Positions 25,710-36,640 of a stretch of 64,000 nt of DNA are shown one piece after another; the stretch's first letter is position 1, and each line of letters starts with the position of its first letter. The stretch covers positions 3,038,001-3,102,000 of the forward strand of contig NC_052045.1 of assembly GCF_015832195.1 (NCBI RefSeq), read 5' to 3'. A program made the translations under genes and the position numbers. The notes beneath the pieces were generated by a model. It saw nothing but the letters and a program-made list of their open reading frames with translations, searched no databases and was not told the origin of the DNA. This stretch comes from Motacilla alba alba. Taxonomy: Eukaryota; Chordata; Aves; Passeriformes; Motacillidae.

Positions 25710-27065
25710 TCTCCTGACTCCAGACAAGTAGAGAGAAAAGGCAGCTGAGAGTTATTTTTGCATTTCACAGTCCTTGGGATGCTTTATATCCCTTTTTTAC
25801 ACCGAGTTGCTTGGGAGGGGATCATGTTCAGTGCCAAGAACTGCCCCGTGTCTGCTTGGAAACAATTTCTGATCTCCGAATAAATGATCAGTTGCAAATA
25901 GTGCACTGATATCTGTATTCCTTATCACCCCTTGTTTCCATCATGTGCAGGATTTTCCATTTCTTTTCTACAGAGAAGGAGCTAAACTGACAGCTTTATA
26001 TATGATTTGTGCCAGATAAAAATTTATTAGAATTTGCAACATGGTGATAATCATTTGGGATATTACATGCCTGCATAAGTCATTGTATAAAGGATTAAAA
26101 GCCTAAAAAATGTTAATAATAAAGCCCCCAGATCTAATAACTTTAGAGATTAGAATTAATTGAATTAGTCTTTGATCTTGGGTGTTAAGTTTTAAGAGAA
26201 AAGTTCAGCAGGCATTTGTCATTCTCTTTCCAAAGAACCAGTCACTGCTAAGTGTGGGGTTGAAATGCATCTCTATGGCAAAAATTGGACATCCAAAGCA
26301 AGGCTGAAGAGAATGTTTCCACCCAGCTTTGTGCAAGGCAATCAGAGCTGAAGTGATTTTTCAATATTTATAGGTATCCCGCTTTTAATTTTAATTTGAG
26401 GAATGTTTGCTGGGAGATCTTTACTCACTGATGAGGTGAAGCCTTTGTGTGTCTGAATACTGTTGCTGTGAGGATTAAAGTAACACCTAAATTATTCAAT
26501 ATCCCCCATTATTTTATGTATTATCATGTTGTATTATTATATTAGCTGACTCCCACTTAAACTGCTCTGTTGCATAAGCTTCAGGCAGGTAGAGAGCTCA
26601 GAACTGTTTATTTGAGATTATTATTTTTATGTCACATCTGCAGAGCTGTTTTAGTTCCCATTATTCCATCTTCTCATTTGTGCCTAATGCAAACACCCTC
26701 GATGTTTTGTTAGGGGTTTTTTGGGTTTTTTGTGGGTTTTTTTTTTCAATTACACAGCTGCAGAACTGAGGGGTTCTGCTGCCATAAAAATCCAGGTATG
26801 AGAGTCACAGAAGGCTCCATCTCCTGGTACTTTCCCTACAGTATGGGAAGTGGTAAACGTACATCATCCCAGCTGCCTGCTTTGCTACAAGTCATGTTTT
26901 TGCAGATAATTTCCTCTTTATATTTGTGTTGCTTTTTATTAGTCAGAAAAGCTGTAAAAACTCCTTCATTGCCAAGTGAACGTAGTGAATCCCAAACATA
27001 AATATTTCTTCCTGTCAGAAGGGGGATGTTTTATCTGAAGAGGTTTGCAATTACCAGGGAAGTTA

Positions 27066-27150
27066 AGAAAAAAAAAAAAGAAAGAAAAAGGAAAGGCAAA
27101 AAAAAAAAAAAAATAAAAGGGAAGGCAAAAGAAAGAGAAGGCAAAATGAA
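27066..27150. repeat. A/G-rich low-complexity tract
   Basis: A-runs alternate with GAAAG and GGAAGGCAAA blocks; the AAGGCAAAA string recurs three times. It is a purine-rich simple tract with no coding signal. Confidence 0.85.
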
Positions 27151-27921
27151 AGCAAAGCTACAGGAAATGAATATTTAGAACATAGTCTTGGATATTGTGG
27201 CTGTCCAAGATGTGCTACACTACCTGACAGTATCTTAGCAACTTTGAAAAGCTATTAAAGCATCTTTAATTATCTCTCTTACCATTCACTTTGGCCTGCA
27301 GAGTATCTCCAAGCACGTCCTCACATCTCTATGTGACACTGAAATGTCCAAAATCCCTGCGTTATGTTTGCTGTCTCAATTAGCAAAGCACAGTGAATAT
27401 TTCAGAATTAATAATTTATCCCATTAATTTATCCTCTTAAGTAATATACAAACAAGGTTCAGCACTTTTTCTTCCTCATTTTAAATTATGGATAATTTGC
27501 AAGCATCTCTGGAAACGTGGATCCCTCAGTCTTTTGAGTTGTGATCTCTATTTCAGTTTCTTCAGATGAATTCTGTGACAGAACTTTTTACCTCATTGCC
27601 TTTATAGCCTTCCTCTTCATTAGTTAAACATTTTGCTAAATACAGGCAGGTTTGGCATTTGCCTCAGCACCTGGCTGAAATGAAGCTTTCCAGTAACTAA
27701 GAGCAATGTCCTTGCATTAAGAATTTAATATTTGCTATTTTCAAAACCATGAGGGGTCCAATTCCCGCTCTCTTCTTTTATTCCCCGCTTTTCTCTGCTC
27801 TCTAAATGGAGAAATGGCATTTTCACCCAAGTATATTTCTCTGAAACAAAGTTAGGTGCCCTCCTACGTGCCCTGAATTAGCAATCTTAGCAAAGCCTGG
27901 CTAAGGAAAAGACATCAAGGA

Positions 27922-27972
27922 CCTGATTCACCCTGACATTAATGGGTGACACTCTCTGGCTTCAGGGGGATT
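27922..27972. repeat. Possible second copy of the ancient dispersed repeat
   Basis: GGACCTGATTCACCCTGACA followed by GGCTTCAGGGGGATT has the same layout (CCTGATTC…CTTCAGGGGG) as the putative copy near 25.68 kb. It is strongly degraded, and no family name is assigned. Confidence 0.3.
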
Positions 27973-29791
27973 TACTTTTGCAAATCCCATTGTGCCATTA
28001 GACAATTATGATTAGAAAAAGGCACAAACACTCAGGAAACTTCTTTATCTTTTATGCTGAGTGGATATCCCAGAAGTGACTGAGATTTTCCTTTGGGTTG
28101 CACACTGGAGCATGAATTTGTCCCGTGACTATCAGTCACTAAAACGTGGTCTTTTGATATCTTCCTGGGAGAGAAAGAAATAAAAAAAACCCCTCTAAAA
28201 TTAGAGGACCTGACCCCCTTTGATCACAGCTGATAGAGGTAAAGTACTTGGGTCTGACAGAAGTGCTTTAACTGATTGGCAAATATAATAGGAGTGCAGT
28301 TAGTAGAACAGTCTGCCAAAATTGAGGTCAACCATTGATGTTATCCCTTCAAAATCTAATAGGAAAACATATATTTTTGCCCTGAAGGAAAAATGTGGTT
28401 ACTGTCAATCTAATCTATGTTAAAATGTTGAAAGAACTGAAAAAAAAAAATGGTGCACTAATGAAACTGTTCAGTGTGGCAGGAGAAGCTTGGCATCCAA
28501 GAACAAGACAGCTCCCAAAAATAAAAATCTAATGCTTGTGCTGCTCCTTTACATTTTAGCCATTCAAGAAAAATAAACTCTATTTTGCAGTGGGGATAAT
28601 GTCTGTGGATTTTAATATCTTCATTGAAAAAAACTACTGTATCTAGAACTCTGTGTAAGATCATAGATACATATGACTGCATGGTAATAAAATCAAGCAG
28701 ACAACAACCACACTTTGTGTCTTGGAGCACATTAAACAATAAAAAGTCTACATGAAAACAGTTAATGCAAAATTAAATGTGTAAACTAGTGAGACAGGAG
28801 GGCCTGTCACTTAGGTAAGCTAAAACCCCTCAGGCTGGGAGGCAGCTAACCAGAACCAGAGAATCTCAATTTTCCACATGACAGGCTGCCATCTCATTTA
28901 TAATGATATTTTAATCATAAGACATCCTTTCTTTAAAAGGTAGAAAAAAAAAAATCCAGGTTCTAATGAACAAGACAGAATGGAACAATTCTGTCATTCC
29001 TCCCTTCAGCTGACAGATATTGCTGTTGGATTGCAAGGTTTCATTGAAGAGGAAGTTTCATGATAAATGTTTCCAGTGAATGGGAGTCAGCTGTGATTAT
29101 CCTTCAGCTCATTACAGCCAGGCTCTACCCCACACTGCTGACATCCCATTGCTGAAAGGCATTTGAACTGGATTGAATTGTTCCTTTTTGATCTGAGAGG
29201 CAATGCCAAGCTGGAGCCTTGAAAATACCCTCCTGAAATAGGTTGCATAAAGTTTCATTAGCTTCAGGATTAAAAATGTAATTGGAAAATAAGGAAGCAC
29301 CAGTGGTATTCCATGTCAGCCTGATTATTTGAAGTGGGGCCTAAGTCAGGTTACTATAAACACCTTCTTCTCAAAGTTGGGCTGTCAAAAATACCCATTT
29401 TACATGAAGATGAGGAAAAAAATAACTTATTTTGAGGGATTTAGATAGTTTGAATATTTTAATTAGCTGTAGTGGTGCAGAAATCCTGAAAAATATAATT
29501 TTAATAAGGAAAATGGGCTGTGTGCTATTGACACAGGGAGTGCATCAAAGTCAAGAGCTGGGCTGAGAGATGTGGATGTCTTGTAAGCTCTCATTCCAGA
29601 GCTGTATTGATGGTTATACACGTTTGTGATTACCATGGAAGTGACACAACTAATTACAGGGATGTGCTTTAGCATCACTAGAGCTCATCACATGAGCCTT
29701 TGAAAACTTCCTAAGTGCTTGGAAGTTCAACCTGCAGTCCTCTACTGCTTTGGGTAAATTATTTGAAATTAGTATTTCTATAATGCCTCTG

Positions 29792-29840
29792 TTAAAAAAA
29801 AAAAAACAAAACAAAAAAAACCCAACCAAACAAACCAGTA
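29792..29840. repeat. A-rich tract degenerating to AAAC/CCAA units
   Basis: A run of 13 As is followed by CAAAA and CCAAC-type units. It is a simple repeat; no retrocopy is visible upstream. Confidence 0.8.
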
Positions 29841-30121
29841 TCTGATCACTCTCTTAGTTTTAATTATGGCACTCATTTTACACACATATTGTGTAAAAAA
29901 TTTTGGATATTTTATTTTGAACCTCAAATCTTGGGTGCTTGTTTAGCTGAGGCCGTGCTGCAGAGGGGTCAAGGTACAGATTTTAAAATATCACATTTTT
30001 CTCACCATTTATCTTGTTTCACAATGGCTGTTACAGGAGAGGCATGAGTGAATATATCAAAAGTGATTTTATTTAATACTCTCAATTTGGTATGCTTGAT
30101 CAAATAAGCCACACAGTATTG

Positions 30122-30141
30122 CATCCATCCACGGATGGATG
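30122..30141. repeat. Perfect 9-bp inverted repeat
   Basis: CATCCATCC and GGATGGATG are separated by two bases. It probably arose from a short CATC-type simple sequence. Confidence 0.7.
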
Positions 30142-33100
30142 AGTGTGGGCAAAGCTGAAGAACTGCTGTACATGGAAACAAGAGTAGGATTTTAATGAAC
30201 AGACCATTCATTCAATTGCATGAACACTCATGATAAAAACAAACTATAATGGGTAAATCAATTGCTTGTAGAAAAACCCCTTATCATTCTTCAGTAGCCT
30301 ACTTAATTTTTTTTTCATTTTGCTTCAAGTTGACCCCTTATCCTTTTGGGGATTTCATGAACAAACAGACTCACTGAAATTAAGGCAAATATGTAAAGGT
30401 TCTCTTACAGAGGCCTCAGTTGGAGAGCCCAACCCCATCCTCTAAATTTCCTCCCCTTTTCTCCTGTAGCTGATACACTTTGGGAGGCTCACCACAGAAA
30501 TAAATATTGTAGCATTAAAAGTTTGTTTGACACCTTTCCAAAGGAGCTAGAAACAAAATTCCAGGGAAGTAGGTGTGGAAGCTCCGTGTGGAAGTTCTGT
30601 TTCCTATTTCCTTGCAAAAAGTTATTTTAAAAATAAGGTAAAAATGCAAGAGAGCCTGAATTACCATTTGAAAACCTGTGAGATTCAGACTACATGTGTA
30701 CCTATGGCCAGGATGAAAATGTTGCCTTAAACTGATTTTTAGCTGACTGATTTGTTCAAGGTCACATATTAATTGCTGGCAGAGCTAAATAAAGGACCTA
30801 GGAGGATCTGCTCTCCCCTATATCTCGTGCTCATTACTGGTTGTTTTTTTCTACTGACTGGCTCATGACTCTGGAACAGTGTCTGGCTGACTGACTTATT
30901 TCTTTTAGGTTTGCAGAAATTCATAAACATTGAAAGCTTCAACAAATAGCTGCACTACATGGCAAAGTATCCTTAAACCTGCCCTTTCTTTATATAAAAT
31001 TTCAGATTTATTGGTGCTTTTATGATGATATTGGCCAAACTTGGTTTTTTTTAGTAATAAAACTATAACCTCATAATAGATTCTGAGATGGTGGGAGATG
31101 CAAAACAGTGCTTCCAGTGCAGAATGTTTTGATTTTGTTTGGTTTGGTTTTGCTAATATAGAGTTCTGACTAATTACCTGTGATTTATTGACATACTTGA
31201 GAAAAACTATATTTAGCTGTTTCCTTATAGTTAACACAAAATGTAGAATGTGAAATTGTAGCTAATTGGTCTGACTTGGACATGACAGTTTTACTAAAAA
31301 ACAGCTGGTGTTAGTGACTTTTTCATACCTTTTTTCCTGGCTTTTTTAATGAACTGCAGTGGAAAGCTCTCAATAGTATGTGAATATGAGGGGAATCATA
31401 TTTTTGTCATGTTTATCGGTTAATAAAAATTAAATTGTATTTTCTATAGCTAATCTGAAGCTAAAATATAATGACTCAAATTACTTGTGATCCTAATAGA
31501 GTTAGGCAGCCAAAGCTCCTGGGACTGAGCAGAGCTTTGAGACAGACTTGATGCAGATTATTTCTATGCTAATGTCTCTGTTAAACGAGAAGCAGCACCT
31601 ATGGAAACAAGGAGCAGTTCAGAGGCAATGAAGGGAAAGGAGATTGTCTTCTTTATGCTTCCTTCCCTGTGTTTCTAGTTACAAAATCCATTTCCAGCAG
31701 AAATTCTGATTTACATTCGAGTGCTTATAGAAACTAGCAGGTAAATTACATTACATTAACACTGTTCACTTCCAGATTTTTGTGTCACAGCGTCGTCTCT
31801 TTGTACAGCTTTTTCCTGCTGAATTCCTCAGTCTGGAGGATTCTTGTCTAGCTCAACCGTACTTTGAGATACTCAGCCAGGAAAGTGAAGAGACAATTTC
31901 CCCGAAAATGGGAGAGATCAAAGGAAACTGTAGATTGTACTTTTAGTAGCAGAGAAGGGAAAAACTCAATCTTTATCCTGAAAATATGCTTTATGAGCTG
32001 AAAATGAGCTTTCCTAGTGGCTATCCAGCCACTAACAGAATTGAAAGGGAATGTTCTTCCTTTCACTGTTTGGAAATTCGGTGAGGGCTGAAACGGGCAG
32101 AGCAGAATAACAAAAGGAGATTTGCTTCTCTGCCTGTCTGCTGGCTCTGGCTGTCACAGGGTGATTATCTCGTGTTTCCTTGTGGCTGCGAGTAAGATAA
32201 AGTGACTTCCCAGCTGTTAACAGGAGACTGACATTGAAGCAGATCTTTTACAGTCAATCAGTTTTCAGCAAAAGCAAAGAGAATGAAAATACGAAATGGC
32301 TACGAAATCAGGAGGCAGCCCTGCAATGACTGTCCATCACCAGAGGCATCTTGACTGCTTGTTCACAAGCCCCAGAAAGCCTGAGGAGATTGATTTTGCA
32401 CAGCATTAATAGGATTAGGTGCAGTCTGGCTTTGTTCTGACATGTTTCTGGTTTGGACCTTTGTGATGGGGAAGAGGTTTCTCAGGCTTTGGTCTCAGTG
32501 ATTCAGAGAGAGGCACAGAAACGCCCTCAGGAACTCAGAAAAGTTCATGGTTTTGCTATGAAAACACGAAATCCGTGTGCAGGTTGTTTATTTTGGGTCT
32601 GAATAAGGTGTGTAGGCAAGGAATTTACACTCAGATAAAGCTGTCAATTATCTGATACCCTGCATCAAACCAGATGGGCCTGAGAATTATTCCCAGCTGG
32701 GCAATGTATTGCAGGTGATAGCTGGAATAATTTGAGTTTGGGACCCTGAGATCATGGAGGGTACTGGAAAGTGGGCAGAACTTAAATCTGGAGTGTGGGG
32801 CTTGTGTGGTCTGGCCAGAATGAGACTCAGAGGGCACCAGGCTGCTCAAAAATTGTGTCAGAAAAGTTGCAAAGTCAGTGAGATGAACTTTTTCACACAG
32901 AGGAAGAGAGTAAAACAAGGATGAGGAACCACAAGGTCAGGCTGGACAGATTCACAGTGCACTTAGAGACAAATTCCTCAGGAGGTGGGGAGGGAGCATT
33001 GTAACTTGTATTGTTTAAATATTCAAATGAGAGGAAGAACAAGAAACTAGAGGACATCATCAATACTCACTGCTTATCTTGACTATTTTTTACACAAGAG

Positions 33101-33824
33101 AGTTTGAAGTTCTCTGTCTTGAACTGGAGGAAACCCCCTCATTCGGGTTTGGACTCTTGGCTACTGAAAATATTTGAAGTGTTGCTGCTGAGATGTTTGC
33201 AAGACCTTGTTATCAATGGAAATTAATTTTTGCCTATGTCTGACACCTACCTTTGGCAGATGAGATGGGCAGTGATTTTTAGCATCTAATTGCCTTTTAA
33301 AATCATATTCCAGTTATTGGCTTACCCACTGTGCAGCTTACATGCTGCTGGTTAAACGAGAGTAAAAGCTCCCCTGTATTTTTGACAGTTTCTCTGTATT
33401 CACCAGTTTAGGCTGCTCCCAAACCAACCTGCACGTTCATCAAAAGAGAATCCTTCTTAACACAGCTACCACAGGGAGGGAATTTATAATCATTAAAATA
33501 TGATTCAATAAATAAAGTAAAGAGGCTCCATTCTTGTGATATAATTTGATTTAATTTCTTCATTCTTTCTTGCCAGTGAGACAGAATTAGGACATGATAG
33601 AAGTCCTTTGGTGGGGACAAATCCAACCTCAAAGTCCCTCCCTCATCCCAGCCCTCTCCTCTGCTGCCCTTCAGGTGTCAGGCTCAGCTCTTGCATCTGA
33701 ACCAGAGCCATTGGATAAATGATCCAGTCCAGCTGGAAATCCACTCCCTGCCATGTGTGACAGGAATGGAATCACGTCAGCTGTGTTATGAATCTGGGGT
33801 TTCATCTGGAGTGCCCTGGCTTTG

Positions 33825-33871
33825 ACCGACGGCCTCGTTTTCTGGCTTATTTAAAGAGGCGCGTCGCGGCT
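33825..33871. promoter_or_regulatory. Isolated CpG cluster beside a TATTTAAA string
   Basis: Seven CpG dinucleotides fall within about 50 bp (ACCGACGGCCTCG and, after TATTTAAAGAGG, CGCGTCGCGG) in a region otherwise almost without CpG. This is far shorter than a promoter CpG island. Persistence of CpGs can mean an unmethylated or selectively constrained element, or recent insertion, but no repeat is recognised here. Called as a candidate regulatory element only. Confidence 0.25.
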
Positions 33872-35841
33872 AAACATTCTGGATCTGCATCTGTGATTTT
33901 TAAAGGAATGCCCTCGATTTGATATCCCTCAGACATGCCTTTAGCAGCACTTAGCAGTGTAAAAAATTAATGTATTATTATAGAAATTATGTGAGCTGTG
34001 GGTTGAAAGGAGTCGTGGCTCTAACTAGAACATTATTTACCGGGTCACAAGTGTAAAAGTTAATGTAGCAGAACTTCTCTCTTTCCCTTTCTCTGGATGG
34101 ATTGTAGCAGTAATGAACCTTAACTGATTTCTATTCATCTGGCTTTTAACTGCAAAGAGAATTAAAAATAAGACCCTTTATGTTGTCATCTTTTCTCCTT
34201 TCATTTTAGTTATTAATTTGAATCACAGATTTCTGTTTAACCAGATATTCAGGGCATGAACGATAATTTCAATCACCTCCAGAGTGGCATCATGTTGAAG
34301 TGCAATTCAAAGAAAGGAAAAGAAAAATGAACTACCACTTGTTATGGTGTGTTAAGCATAGCAAGACTCTGAACTTTTTGGGGTCCAGTGCATGTGAGTT
34401 TAGAAGTTCAGTACAACTATCTAAATAAGAAAAATAAATAACGAATAGTAATGCTTAGGTGGAGAAAGAAAATAAGAGAGGCTAAGACATTCCAAATTTT
34501 TTGAACAGTCAGCCTTCTTATTTTTGAGCCAGTTCCTGGCCACAAATATCTTTATTTTCTGTGCACTGAATACGATGATTTAATGCAAGATTTGCTTTTT
34601 GATTGGTGTTCTTGTGACTGACTTTTAGTGCTGTAATTATTTTCAGATCTCTTACTTGGGGTATTTTTCCATTTATTTGTGTTCACTACTCGTTCTCCTT
34701 TGCCTTAGCATATTTACCTTTTAAGAATTCTGCAGTATACTGAAATTCACTTTTTTCTTGGACAGTAGTGAAGTCAAATGAGCAGTATTTAACCTGGAAT
34801 TAACAAAATGATTAATGCCTGAGAGTGCTAAATAATTGAGAGGTTCATGTGCTAGAAGTACTTTTTTTCTTCATTTCCTGATGCATTTAGGCTTTCTCCA
34901 AGCACCTCAGTCTGTCATTCTGAAGATCCACATAATGTGAATTATCTGGAATAACAGAGGTGAATCCAATGCTGTCCTGGCAATCAGCTGTGCCAGTCCT
35001 CTGTTTATATTTCCTCCTCCAAGTCTTCTGTTGACAACATACCTGAGTTTCTTCTGATATTTTTTTCCCCTAGATAGTCAGCATTATTTATGTCACTTTC
35101 AAGTAGTGCTGTTTCAGAACTGCTGTGGCCTTGAACTATTGTGTTACAACACTGCCTTTTTTATTTGAAGAAAGGAGAACTGATGGGCAACGCAGAGTCC
35201 AATTCCCAGCCAAAGGAACATCCATAATCCCTTCTCCTGTTCCCTTCTCTAGCAAAGGTTCAGCTTTTAAAGAATATTTACAGGAGACAAATGTTTGAAC
35301 AAAACACAGATGGTAATAGCTAATTACCAATTGGCATGTTTAACTATCCTGAGGAAAGGTATTATCATGGGCATTTCACCAATTTGCAGAATTGTGTCAC
35401 AATGACAAAAAAAGGCAAGGCAGAGGCTGATGAATTTGTCTCATCAGGTATGACAAGCAGAATGCAATATTTTTTAGTGCTTTTATGTCACTCACCAATT
35501 ACAGCAACTTGCTGGGGACTTTGAGGAGAGGTTTGGTCTGTACAGGGAGGAAATAAACGCTGAGATTTTTGAGAAGGATAAATGGGGATGGGTCAGTCAG
35601 CATCAGCGGACTCACTTCAGGTCTGTGGATCATTATCTGTACAAACAACTCATCCCTCTAAAGTAACTTCAGTCTGTGCTTAAAACCTCAGCAGATGTCA
35701 GTGCTTGTTATTAGAATGTTAAGTCTGGTCTCACCAGAGCAGCAGATTTTGAACTGCTAGGAGGCAAAAACACTCACAGATGTGAGCATCCCTGTCAATA
35801 GGAAATAATATTTTTCCTATATAAGCACCATGTTGCATTTC

Positions 35842-35845
35842 AAAG
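35842..35845. repeat. Target-site duplication, left copy (AAAG)
   Basis: AAAG immediately precedes the TGTT terminus of the LTR and recurs directly after its other end. Confidence 0.7.
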
Positions 35846-35924
35846 TGTTGTGAGTGCGATTGCCAATTGAATTTTATCAATAATTTGCCAGAGCCAAATT
35901 ATGATATAAAAACAAAGTACAAAA

Positions 35925-35930
35925 TTTATT
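35925..35930 (-). promoter_or_regulatory. LTR polyadenylation signal AATAAA
   Basis: TTTATT on the plus strand is AATAAA on the minus strand, followed there by TTTTGTACTTTG, a GU-rich downstream element. An AATAAA also occurs on the plus strand at 36604-36609 near the opposite end, but without a matching TATA at a sensible distance. Confidence 0.55.
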
Positions 35931-36072
35931 TCGCGCAAATTGACAAAATTTCGGTAAGCCACGGATCGGACAGGGTCTAGCCCGGGAAATAGACCCTGGG
36001 TGACGCCCTGAGCAACTCTAAGCACTGGCAGCTTCAGAGTGCGGCGAGCACACCAGCTTTCTCCATGTAGGT

Positions 36073-36083
36073 CTTTTTATCCC
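36073..36083 (-). promoter_or_regulatory. LTR TATA-like box
   Basis: The minus strand reads GGGATAAAAAG, about 145 bp before the AATAAA signal; this spacing suits a retroviral U3 promoter with the R region in between. Whether it still drives transcription cannot be told. Confidence 0.5.
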
Positions 36084-36636
36084 ATTTTTTCTGCCGCGGG
36101 CTAGGAAGTCCATTGTCCTTTTCATAACCAAACAAGTTTCCAATGTTTCTCCGGTCCAGTAGAATGGTATCTGATGGAAGGTGGTCCTGTCCTCGATGTC
36201 TTCGGGAATAATTCATCGACTTTTGGTCTTGTGCTAGACAGGATTAATCTTAACAATACACAATCACATCCCGAGAGAGATATCCTTATCATCCGATACT
36301 CAGTTCTTACTGGAAATCTCTTTTGCAAACCGAAGTTTCCCAGAACTGTTTTAAAATTCTAGTGAGTTTCCCCCTTCAGTCAGGGGATTCAGGTGTGCTG
36401 CTGATGACATCATTCTCTGTGGGGCTGCAATTGTGAAACTGACTGTCTCTGTTGGGTTTTTACATGTAAATAGAGTCTATTGGTGTGGTAGGCGTTGGTG
36501 CTTTGCTGCACTGACTTTTCTGGTGTATTTCTTTGAGAACATGTCTAAACGTAACTCTCCTTCTACCTTACTCTATATTATTCTGAATCTATTCTTCTAC
36601 CCTAATAAATATGAATTTTGACACTCATTCATAACA

Positions 36637-36640
36637 AAAG
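36637..36640. repeat. Target-site duplication, right copy (AAAG)
   Basis: This AAAG follows the CA end of the LTR and matches the left copy. Four bases could match by chance, but the coincidence with paired TG…CA inverted termini supports it. Confidence 0.7.

Larger units (their letters stand above)
24958..35841. other. Non-coding single-copy DNA, no gene seen
   Basis: Nearly 11 kb without a supported gene; open frames are at most about 110 codons and featureless. It contains two faint old-repeat copies (25653-25709 and 27922-27972), A-rich tracts near 27.1 and 29.8 kb, a 9-bp inverted repeat at 30122-30141, and a CpG cluster near 33.85 kb. Several TAAT-rich blocks, for example 26010-26180, have the texture of conserved non-coding elements, but conservation cannot be judged from one sequence. 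Confidence 0.75.
35846..36636 (-). mobile_element. Solo LTR of an endogenous retrovirus, 791 bp
   Basis: The element begins TGTTGTGAGTG and ends CATTCATAACA; its termini are imperfect inverted repeats (TGTTGTGAGTG against TGTTATGAATG) that begin TG and end CA. It is flanked by AAAG on both sides. On the minus strand there is a U3 of roughly 550 bp, a TATA-like GATAAAAAG, an AATAAA about 145 bp further on with a GT-rich region after it, and about 80 bp to the end, which is the order expected of U3-R-U5. A 4-bp duplication fits gammaretrovirus-like (class I) ERVs; the family is not identified. No gag, pol or env sequence is present, so the internal region was probably lost by LTR-LTR recombination. 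It holds about 21 CpGs, unlike its surroundings. Open frames inside it are not genes. Confidence 0.82.

Noticed and set aside
26711..26746. G-tracts with T loops, possible G-quadruplex
   Set aside because: Only three tracts of three or more G are present; four are needed.
36034..36362. Open frames of 60-68 codons inside the LTR
   Set aside because: They overlap U3/R sequence on both strands, are short and match no retroviral protein; a solo LTR is non-coding.
36537..36546. p53 half-site GAACATGTCT inside the LTR
   Set aside because: Only one decamer fits; the neighbouring decamer does not, so there is no full site.
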